Shown one piece after another: positions 11,824 through 15,410 of a DNA stretch of 22,235 bases. The translations under genes were made by a program, and so were the position numbers. The first letter of the stretch is position 1, and the number at the start of each line of letters is the position of its first letter. The notes under the pieces are model-generated. The model did no database searches, was not told the origin of the DNA, and saw nothing but the letters and a program-made list of their open reading frames with translations. The stretch covers positions 195,001 to 217,235 of the forward strand of contig LUCW03001588.1 of the NCBI GenBank assembly GCA_001586965.3, read 5' to 3'. The stretch comes from Sphaeroforma sirkka (taxonomy: Eukaryota; Opisthokonta; Ichthyosporea; Ichthyophonida).

Positions 11824-14578
11824 TACACATACACATACACATACACAAACACACTCTTATCTTCTACACGTATGCAGGTCTAAGAAGTACGAATTCAGTG
11901 AGAGTGACTTACGCGTGGGACTGTCGACGGTTGACAGTTGGATCGACCGAACCACTGGTGGCTGTGGCAGTAACATAGCTCCTGAGCGCATACCCTGGAC
12001 GGCTCTGAAGGCGCTGTTGTCTCAGGTACAGTGCCATGTGTATAAGTTTATGTATGTGTACAAGTGCGTGAACGCGTTGATTAGTGTATGCAGTTAGAAT
12101 GGTGTGGGCTTGTTAGCATGTACGGCCCAATGTGTAGCGTGTGTGTGTGTGTGTGTGTCTTCATGCGTGTATGTGTGTATGTGGTAAGAATGTGTATTAT
12201 TATTAGTTTGAGGGCAGGTGTCTAACCCCTCTCATTCATTCAACCAAGTGCCTGGTGCGCCAGCTTACCCTCAATCTTATCTGCTGTCATTCCTTTCATT
12301 TAATCGCTTGTTTGCGTCTGCCTATCCTCACTTTGGTTAGTCTCATGTACTTCGATTTATCTCATGTGTATATATACTCATTTAATCTCATGTTTGTATC
12401 TGCTCATTTAATCTCATGTGTGTATCTACTCATTTAATCTCATGTTTGCATCTGCTCATTTAACCTCATGTTTGTATCTGCTCATTTAACCTCATGTTTG
12501 TATCTGCTCATTTATTCCCATGCGTGTATCTGCTCATTTATTCCCATGCGTGTATCTGCTCATTTAATCTCATGTTTGTAACTGCTGCCTGTCCCTTACA
12601 GTGTATCTATGGTGGTCGCGTGGATAATGCGTTTGATCGCCATCTGCTGGATGCGTTCCTGAGCCATTTGTTTGTGGCGCAGAGCTTCGACATTGACTTT
12701 GCGTTGGTGAACTCTACAACCAACAACGGTACATGCGCGAGTGTGTCTATGTCTCATACTCTGTATTAGTGCCCTGTAATGTAAGCTGTGCTAAATGGTA
12801 CGCCATCTAAAGTTCGAGTGTTCTAGGATCTAGGGTTTATGGTTCAGGGTTGTGTTCGAGAGTTCTGCTGTGTGCAACAGTATGCCCCGGTGCGATGTGT
12901 TCACGCCAAACTAACTATTGTTATACGTCAGTACATTGGTATGTGGTTTGCTGTCCGTATAATCGCTTACATAGCAACATTCGCTGAGTGTAGTTGACGA
13001 CCCAATAAAACAAAATCTTTGAAGCCCAATGGAAGCGATAGATGGGCGGGCCTAGATTGCATCCAATGAAAGCCACAGATGTGTCTATTCGGCTGTGCTG
13101 ATTAGTTCGTCTGTGTGAGAGGGTGTTTCAGTGCGCATGCATCTATGTGTGTTTGAGAGTGTGCATTCAGTTGTTGCACCCGTTGGCCGTCAGTCGTCTG
13201 TGTGTGCACTACAGATGGATGTACCTGTGCTGCTGTGCACATGTGTTGTGTTGGGGGGGGGTTGTCGTCTGTTGGTTAGGCTGAATAGCCAGTCATCTGA
13301 GCGTTGTAGTCGTGTGCTCTGACACCATCTCATGGACCCACTTCTAGAGAATCAACCGTACATAAACCCTCCCCAATATCCCCCTGAGCCCTAAACACAC
13401 ACACATCTCCACACCCCCTAAGTTCTAACCGCAGACCCCTCTCCTGCACCCCTCAGAGACCCCGCACGCGGGTGTCGTAATCCCTGACGCGCGCAACAAG
13501 GCTGAGTACTTGGCCTGGGTGGAACAGTGGAGTGGAGAGAGCTCTGAGTCGCCAATGGTATGTCTGTGCACGCTGGCCATGTGTGTGCGGTTGTGATCAG
13601 CATGCGTGTACATGCATGTGAGTGGGGTCTGTGGGATTCTTACAGGTTGAGTGTGTGTGCACGTACGTGGTGTGGGTAGTCGTCTCACCCACTATGCACA
13701 TGCCTGGGGCTGCTGATAACGAATCAAGGCAGTCTCGTCGCACAGCACACTAACACTGCCAGATGCTGTAGGCAGCCACGCCTGTCTGCGGTTGTGGTCC
13801 TCTACTACACCTACATGGCTCACACACTTGTGGGGAACCACCTACATGGCTCACACACTCGTGAGTAGACAGACTATCAACCACCTGAATAGCTCACACA
13901 CCTAATGAGGGCCCTTGGCATGGGTCTTGTGTCATCTGATGTATCTCTGGGTTGAACCAACCATCTCCTGCACGCCACCAGATGTCCAATTCACGACCCT
14001 GCGCACGTGTACACGCACACCCATGGCACCCCCAAGCGTAAGAACATAACCCTCCTAGCCCATGCCATTGGCATCTCCTGTGTACACAGCAATACTTAAG
14101 CACTGTGTAGCACGCTAACCTTCTACGGGCACTACCCGAATGCCCCACCCACACCAGATGCCCGTATGTTCATCATGGTACAGCCTACACCCCTAAACCC
14201 CTACACTGGTGCACCTACACTTCTGCACCCGTAAACCCTACAACCCTACCCTTGTGCGCCCTCTGCCTCGCTTGTACCTTCCCACTTGCCGTACCACCTC
14301 ACCCCGCCCTCACACAATCCTCTCCCCCTCCACTCCACCGTCCCATTCCATAGCTGCTGGGTCTGCACGCCAATGCCGACTCAGCACTACATGCCACCTT
14401 AGCCAAGCGACTGCGCACCAACCTACAGACTGTGCAGGTGTCTATGGGTGTGGGTGTGGGTGCGGTAGAGGGAGAGACCAGTGCTGAAGACCTGAAAGTC
14501 ACAGAGAAGAACGTCAACCATCGCAACGCCTCTGAGTTGGCGGCCAAGTGGCTGGCAGCCCTACCGGAGGATGTGAAG
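1..14578 (+). CDS. DYNC1H1: Cytoplasmic dynein-1 heavy chain, C-terminal third, 21 exons, partial at both ends
   Basis: The dynein-1 heavy chain is the ATP-driven minus-end microtubule motor that moves cargo and spindles in the cytoplasm. Joining 21 exons gives 1,228 codons with no stop, and every junction keeps phase. In fragment numbering: stalk CC1 about 1-100, microtubule-binding domain about 100-225, CC2 about 230-320, AAA5 about 320-620 with the buttress coiled coil about 540-620, AAA6 about 620-1028, then the lid/linker and the start of the C-terminal region. Blocks typical of dynein-1 rather than axonemal or IFT dynein include [47 protein letters not shown] and RLRYAPVGW. Introns are 159-888 nt except the last (over 7.6 kb). 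The motor N-terminal half lies upstream and about the last 300 residues downstream. The exon assignment comes from remembered family similarity, not from an alignment run here. Confidence 0.95.
57..256 (+). repeat. 29-bp tandem repeat spanning the exon 1 / intron 1 boundary, about 7 copies
   Basis: The unit is CACCTGAATATC followed by GGTGTGTGGTTGGGTTG, repeated about seven times with few substitutions. The first copy contains the real exon end and the GT donor at 70. Later copies carry the same pseudo-exon end and donor at 99, 128, 157, 186, 215 and 244. Copy 4 has T for G just before its GT. Confidence 0.95.
257..856 (+). other. Remainder of intron 1
   Basis: There is no ordered repeat and no dynein-like reading frame here. 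The stretch is moderately CA-rich towards its 3' end. CAACCACAC at 524-532 is the exact reverse complement of GTGTGGTTG in the 29-bp repeat upstream. The intron ends at AG 855-856. Short open frames here (for example 609-803) have no recognisable product. Confidence 0.7.
857..1029 (+). CDS. DYNC1H1: Dynein exon 2: stalk CC1
   Basis: The exon completes a split Gly codon and reads [18 protein letters not shown] and onward, a charged heptad-like helix ending ...RREASVAMQ in phase 0 before GTGTGT. It matches the ascending helix of the dynein-1 stalk, which relays register shifts between the AAA ring and the microtubule-binding tip. Start and end are set by AG 855-856, GT 1030 and phase. Confidence 0.93.
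1044..1235 (+). repeat. About 60-bp tandem repeat in intron 2, three copies
   Basis: TACGTGTGCG recurs at 1056, 1116 and 1179 (spacing 60 and 63). Each is followed by a GGTACAT-like stretch, GCCACATG and AATGTATAGTG with substitutions. The repeat begins within 15 nt of the splice donor at 1030 but does not include it. Confidence 0.9.
1288..1305 (+). repeat. C18 homopolymer in intron 2
   Basis: An uninterrupted run of 18 C follows CTCA and is followed by (ACC) triplets. It could form an i-motif on this strand and a G-quadruplex on the other. The exact length is likely to be uncertain from sequencing. Confidence 0.9.
1354..1421 (+). repeat. Telomere-like CCCTAAA cluster near the 3' end of intron 2
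   Basis: Two exact AAACCCTAA motifs (1354-1362 and 1413-1421) flank an ACCCTAAAC at about 1373 within roughly 70 bp. They read as degenerate CCCTAAA heptamers, 30-100 nt before the acceptor at 1450-1451. Confidence 0.7.
1452..1656 (+). CDS. DYNC1H1: Dynein exon 3: end of CC1 and start of the microtubule-binding domain
   Basis: Translation [13 protein letters not shown]..., then [13 protein letters not shown] with the conserved proline that ends CC1, [17 protein letters not shown] and VCVLLGG. These are the H1-H3 segments of the dynein-1 microtubule-binding domain, which contacts the tubulin intradimer groove. The exon ends in phase 1 at GTAAGT, the only fully canonical donor in the window. 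Confidence 0.94.
1657..2051 (+). other. Intron 3, no ordered repeat
   Basis: The first 100 nt are G/T-rich (GTGTGGTTTAGGGTGGTGG and similar). The remainder is ordinary mixed sequence ending in TTTTAG. No coding similarity is seen. Confidence 0.75.
2052..2191 (+). CDS. DYNC1H1: Dynein exon 4: microtubule-binding domain
   Basis: The exon completes a split Glu codon and reads [20 protein letters not shown], then [20 protein letters not shown] and YLNNPD. This follows the family pattern xxDWxxxRxxxxxxxFIxxIVNF of the stalk tip. The exon ends in phase 0 at GTATGT (2192). Confidence 0.94.
2192..2290 (+). repeat. Donor-proximal direct repeat in intron 4, two copies 61 bp apart
   Basis: The 33 nt starting exactly at the donor (2192-2224) recur at 2253-2285 with one mismatch (GTATGTGTACACGC against GTATGTGTATACGC). 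The copy therefore carries a second GTATGT donor-like start. Confidence 0.85.
2455..2608 (+). repeat. Alternating CA/CG purine-pyrimidine tract in intron 4
   Basis: A nearly uninterrupted run of alternating pyrimidine-purine dinucleotides (CACACGCGTGCACACACACG and similar), about 150 bp long. CG and GTGCAC steps are interspersed. It has the composition classically prone to Z-DNA. Confidence 0.9.
2651..2800 (+). repeat. 75-bp direct repeat in intron 4, two copies
   Basis: GTAACACA followed by TGTATCTGTAAACTCTA and a CA-rich tail occurs at 2651 and again at 2726, with small differences. Confidence 0.85.
2852..3214 (+). CDS. DYNC1H1: Dynein exon 5: end of microtubule-binding domain and CC2
   Basis: 121 codons starting [20 protein letters not shown], then [20 protein letters not shown] with the CC2 proline hinge, and a long coiled coil ([29 protein letters not shown]). 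This is the descending stalk helix returning to the ring. The exon is phase 0 on both sides, bounded by CACAG and GTGTGT. Confidence 0.95.
3374..3571 (+). CDS. DYNC1H1: Dynein exon 6: stalk base and entry to AAA5
   Basis: 66 codons containing [40 protein letters not shown] and WQ. LLSAA.I.YAGYFD is a block shared by dynein heavy chains at the stalk/AAA5 junction. Phase 0 on both sides. The frame stays open past the donor into intron 6. Confidence 0.94.
3606..4091 (+). repeat. 36-bp degenerate tandem repeat in intron 6, about 13 copies
   Basis: The core CATATACATGTCTAACTATC followed by TATACTTTTATTTATA repeats with substitutions and a few single-base indels. The period is a multiple of three and mostly lacks stops in the exon 6 frame. 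It reads as Y/L/F/I-rich peptide to 4012, but this is intronic. Confidence 0.92.
4227..4361 (+). CDS. DYNC1H1: Dynein exon 7: AAA5
   Basis: 45 codons: [20 protein letters not shown], then [20 protein letters not shown] and HQDKK. LP.DDLC.ENAI and RYPLIIDPSGQA are diagnostic of AAA5, including its degenerate P-loop region. Phase 0 on both sides, between CCTCAG and GTGTGT. The last 16 bases are copied in tandem into the intron. Confidence 0.94.
4346..4555 (+). repeat. 35-bp tandem repeat spanning the exon 7 / intron 7 boundary, six copies
   Basis: The unit is ACACCAGGACAAGAAG, then (GT)n, then TTT. The first copy contains the exon end and true donor at 4362. Others place equivalent donors at 4397, about 4432 (disrupted to GGGTGT), 4469, 4502 and 4537. 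Copies differ mainly in GT run length. Confidence 0.95.
4766..4917 (+). CDS. DYNC1H1: Dynein exon 8: AAA5
   Basis: Reads [35 protein letters not shown] and [16 protein letters not shown], matching [20 protein letters not shown] and [11 protein letters not shown] of dynein-1. It ends in phase 2 with the Arg codon split. Donor GTAATA is weak, but both flanks agree in phase. Confidence 0.95.
4965..4980 (+). repeat. (GGGT)4 G-quadruplex motif in intron 8
   Basis: Four G3 runs separated by single T, on the transcribed RNA-like strand, 47 nt inside a 173-nt intron. This arrangement is known to form a very stable parallel quadruplex. Confidence 0.85.
5091..5367 (+). CDS. DYNC1H1: Dynein exon 9: AAA5 sensor region and start of buttress
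   Basis: Completes the Arg codon, then [60 protein letters not shown], and [18 protein letters not shown]. The [19 protein letters not shown] block is the AAA5 large-subdomain signature, and LQG.F..RLR.LE..LL starts the buttress helix that supports the stalk. The exon ends in phase 0 at GTGCGT. Confidence 0.96.
5406..5521 (+). repeat. (TGTCTG)n hexanucleotide array in intron 9, about 19 units
   Basis: A nearly perfect run of a 6-bp unit, flanked by GT-rich sequence on both sides. It is stop-free in all forward frames (VSVS, CLCL, VCVC), which creates spurious open frames. Confidence 0.95.
5748..5843 (+). CDS. DYNC1H1: Dynein exon 10: buttress coiled coil
   Basis: 32 codons: [32 protein letters not shown]. 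GxILDDDxxITTLExLKxEA is a dynein heavy-chain buttress motif. Phase 0 on both sides, between GACGCAG and GTGTGT. Confidence 0.95.
5844..6159 (+). other. 5' part of intron 10, no repeat
   Basis: Mixed-composition sequence after the donor GTGTGT, with no ordered repeat or dynein-like frame. Confidence 0.6.
6160..6642 (+). repeat. CA-rich degenerate tandem repeats in intron 10
   Basis: ACAGACAACCCCAACCTACA and CACACATACATTAGACAA alternate and recur about nine times over 480 bp, in blocks of about 60 bp. The tract contains almost no G and only modest T. It ends about 90 nt before the acceptor at 6730-6731. Confidence 0.9.
6732..6964 (+). CDS. DYNC1H1: Dynein exon 11: buttress return helix and AAA6 start
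   Basis: [20 protein letters not shown], then [20 protein letters not shown] and [15 protein letters not shown]. The pattern S..YF....L...HFLYQ.SL.FFLDI is strongly conserved in dynein-1. It ends in phase 2 with Arg split at GTGCGT. Confidence 0.95.
6965..7664 (+). other. Intron 11
   Basis: A 700-nt intron without a large array. GT runs occur near 7029-7041. The 3' third is CA-rich, with (AC)n around 7517-7534 and CACT tetramers around 7562-7600, then ACACAG before the exon. No coding similarity is seen. Confidence 0.7.
7665..7824 (+). CDS. DYNC1H1: Dynein exon 12: AAA6
   Basis: Completes Arg, then [35 protein letters not shown] and [10 protein letters not shown]. This matches the LF....RVA.G....D...FAMLLARIKLKG....F.HFLRG pattern. 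It ends in phase 0 at GTGAGC. Confidence 0.93.
7880..8150 (+). repeat. (GTAT)n microsatellite in intron 12
   Basis: Long GTAT/ATGT tetranucleotide runs, nearly perfect from about 7981 to 8105 apart from a few substitutions. Stop-free in the exon 12 frame through 8268. Confidence 0.95.
8170..8211 (+). repeat. (AT)21 in intron 12
   Basis: An uninterrupted AT dinucleotide run flanked by CTGTGTGC and GTATGTAT. Self-complementary. Confidence 0.95.
8393..8630 (+). CDS. DYNC1H1: Dynein exon 13: AAA6, variable insert then [10 protein letters not shown] block
   Basis: The first 30 residues ([20 protein letters not shown]) are acidic and poorly conserved. The rest, [20 protein letters not shown] and [20 protein letters not shown] followed by W, fits the dynein-1 F..L...V.......W..., PE..VP..W pattern. 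Starts after CTCCCAG. It ends in phase 1 before GTATGG at 8631. This end is less certain than most because the sequence here is weakly conserved. Confidence 0.85.
8631..9475 (+). other. Intron 13, no ordered repeat
   Basis: 845 nt of mixed sequence. The only local features are CA/TG-rich stretches near 8855-8910 with GTGCAC half-palindromes. The end CCCACAAAG is a less usual acceptor (AAG), chosen because phase and protein similarity require it. Confidence 0.65.
9476..9621 (+). CDS. DYNC1H1: Dynein exon 14: AAA6
   Basis: Completes a split Val codon, then [37 protein letters not shown] and LDLAAMVEE. This fits ..LLLIQAFRPDRLLAM...FV...LG of dynein-1. The 3' end GTAGGT is in phase 0. The 5' boundary depends on the AAG acceptor at 9474-9475. 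Confidence 0.88.
9622..10077 (+). repeat. Intron 14: four AT dinucleotide runs and a (GGGT)4 block
   Basis: AT/TA runs lie at about 9756-9810, 9893-9914, 9922-9979 and 10003-10018. They are separated by short unique segments and one GT run. A perfect (GGGT)4 occupies 9980-9995, directly after the third AT run. The intron ends ACACCAG. Confidence 0.9.
10078..10263 (+). CDS. DYNC1H1: Dynein exon 15: AAA6
   Basis: 62 codons: [40 protein letters not shown], then [20 protein letters not shown] and LK. VLMCSVPGYD and [12 protein letters not shown]...G.W..LKN are dynein AAA6 signatures. The internal GTAGGTAAG is coding, not a donor, because the conserved frame continues through it. Phase 0 on both sides. 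Confidence 0.95.
10264..10805 (+). other. Intron 15, no array
   Basis: 542 nt of mixed sequence without tandem repeats. One exact TTAGGGTTT occurs at 10398-10406, next to a second TTTAGGGTT. Ends at CGTAG. Confidence 0.7.
10806..10916 (+). CDS. DYNC1H1: Dynein exon 16: AAA6
   Basis: 37 codons: [37 protein letters not shown]. Follows the LKN|VHLAPGWL..LEK.L and FRLFLTMEI.P blocks of all dyneins. Phase 0 on both sides. Donor GTATGC. Confidence 0.96.
10917..11180 (+). other. Intron 16 with a telomere-like motif and (AT)n
   Basis: Contains AAACCCTAA at 10957-10965 and an AT run at about 11042-11062. Ends CTCCAG. In-frame retention would stop at TAA near 10956. Confidence 0.8.
11181..11383 (+). 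CDS. DYNC1H1: Dynein exon 17: AAA6 small subdomain
   Basis: [36 protein letters not shown] and [26 protein letters not shown]. The run FEPPPG, LYFLLAWFHA..QERLRY.PLGW is among the best conserved of dynein heavy chains. It ends in phase 2 with Trp split at GTATGT. Confidence 0.97.
11384..11602 (+). repeat. (GTAT)n then (AT)n microsatellites in intron 17
   Basis: The microsatellite starts at the donor itself: GTATGTATTCGTATGTATG continues as GTAT/CTAT repeats to about 11545, then AT repeats to about 11602. Confidence 0.93.
11720..11852 (+). repeat. (CA)n, (TA)n and (CACATA)n microsatellites in intron 17
   Basis: CA run at 11720-11734, TA run to about 11754, then a hexanucleotide CACATA array of roughly 15 units ending about 25 nt before the acceptor at 11877. 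Complementary in composition to the GTAT tract at the 5' end of the same intron. Confidence 0.93.
11878..12025 (+). CDS. DYNC1H1: Dynein exon 18: lid / linker after AAA6
   Basis: Completes Trp, then [49 protein letters not shown]. Matches SKKYEF.ESDLR.....VD.WLD and IPW.ALK.L..Q of dynein-1. It ends in phase 0 at GTACAG. Confidence 0.96.
12340..12587 (+). repeat. 26-bp tandem repeat in intron 18, about 9 copies
   Basis: The unit is CTCATTTAATCTCATG followed by TTTGTATCTG, with variants ATTCCCATGCG and ACCTCATG. A (GT)n run lies earlier in the same intron at about 12138-12158. The array stops 14 nt before the acceptor at 12600-12601. Confidence 0.93.
12602..12728 (+). CDS. DYNC1H1: Dynein exon 19: post-AAA6 conserved IYGGRVDN block
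   Basis: [54 protein letters not shown] is a hallmark of dynein heavy chains. It ends in phase 1 at GTACAT after ...STTNN. Confidence 0.96.
12729..13456 (+). other. Intron 19
   Basis: 728 nt without tandem arrays. Contains TAGGGTTTATGGTTCAGGG around 12830, a G9 run at 13253-13261, and the CCAAT/GC-box cluster described separately. No coding similarity; short open frames such as 13131-13322 look incidental. Confidence 0.65.
12935..13067 (+). promoter_or_regulatory. Cluster of CCAAT boxes with a GC box in intron 19 (candidate)
   Basis: CCAAT at 13002-13006, 13026-13030 and 13063-13067, ATTGG (reverse CCAAT) at 12935-12939, and GGGCGGG at 13044-13050. CCAAT repeats plus a GC box are typical NF-Y/Sp-type promoter elements in animals. 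Whether they work here is inference. No TATA box or clear start site is visible, and AATAAA at 13004-13009 overlaps the first box. Confidence 0.2.
13457..13557 (+). CDS. DYNC1H1: Dynein exon 20: start of C-terminal region
   Basis: Completes Glu, then [33 protein letters not shown]. Fits the D....PDG....EF..WVE.LPD...P pattern that precedes the C-terminal domain. Conservation is weaker than in exons 17-19. It ends in phase 0 before GTATGT. Confidence 0.88.
13558..14353 (+). other. Intron 20 with short direct repeats
   Basis: 796 nt. CTACATGGCTCACACAC occurs twice between 13810 and 13858, and AATAGCTCACACAC a third time near 13890. The 3' part is C-rich with CCCTAAACCCCTA and GTAAACCCTAC motifs near 14190-14240, then a pyrimidine-rich tract and CCATAG. 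Confidence 0.7.
14354..14578 (+). CDS. DYNC1H1: Dynein exon 21: C-terminal region, last exon in window
   Basis: 75 codons: [20 protein letters not shown], a divergent middle with [15 protein letters not shown], then [17 protein letters not shown]. The start LGLHANAD matches SWLGLPNNAE of dynein-1, and KWLAALP resembles NWLHLIP. The remaining C-terminal domain is not in the window. It ends in phase 0 at GTGTGT. Confidence 0.87.
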
Positions 14579-14674
14579 GTGTGTGTGTGTATGGTTGTTT
14601 ACATAAACATAGTGAAGATGCATACACCGAGCGTATACCGTGGTAGCTTTCCTCGGAAAACTATATGTCATAAA

Positions 14675-14707
<33 letters not shown>

Positions 14708-14720
14708 TGTGTAATGTGTG

Positions 14721-14762
<42 letters not shown>

Positions 14763-14763
14763 A

Positions 14764-14800
<37 letters not shown>

Positions 14801-14983
14801 ATGTAAGTATATATATATATATATATATATATATTCATATGCATTTATGCACTCATTCATTCATTTTTAGGGTTTAAATCGGTTTGTTTAATAATATATA
14901 TATATATATATGTTGTGATGTGTGTGATGTGTGTGTGTATTTATATATTATACATACATATAGATATAGATATTATACATACA

Positions 14984-15029
<46 letters not shown>

Positions 15030-15262
15030 GTATTTATATATATGTGTTTTTATTATATGTGTGAGTGTGTGTGTATGTATATATATATATATATATTATT
15101 ATTGTGTGTGCGTGCGTGTGTGTGTGTATGTGAATGTACGTAATGTATGTATGTACGCGTACGTGTGTGTATGTAGGTATATGTATATATATATGTATAT
15201 ATATATATATATATTCATATGCATTTATGTACTCATTTATTTATTTGTTTAATAATATATAC

Positions 15263-15297
<35 letters not shown>

Positions 15298-15410
15298 CGT
15301 GTGTGCAGGCATATCTATATTCTCCTATATTCGAACTGAAGTGTGATTATTGTCACAGAATGCGATGCGTTAAGTTCGCGAGAACTGAAGTGCACATGTG
15401 GGCACAGACG
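14579..15410 (+). repeat. AT/GT microsatellites and a duplicated block at the start of the last intron
   Basis: AT and GT runs dominate (for example about 14674-14760, 14766-14790, 14806-14834, 14990-15026, 15180-15212). A block around TTCATATGCATTTATG plus ACTCATT and GTTTAATAATATATA occurs at 14833-14912 and again at 15211-15272. Only 15305-15410 is complex sequence. No dynein exon was found. Confidence 0.85.

Noticed and set aside
14438..14471. A possible 33-nt mini-intron within exon 21 (CAG/GTGTCT...GGTAG)
   Set aside because: The exon is open throughout, the stretch is far below the shortest intron here (159 nt), and dynein-1 is variable in this region.
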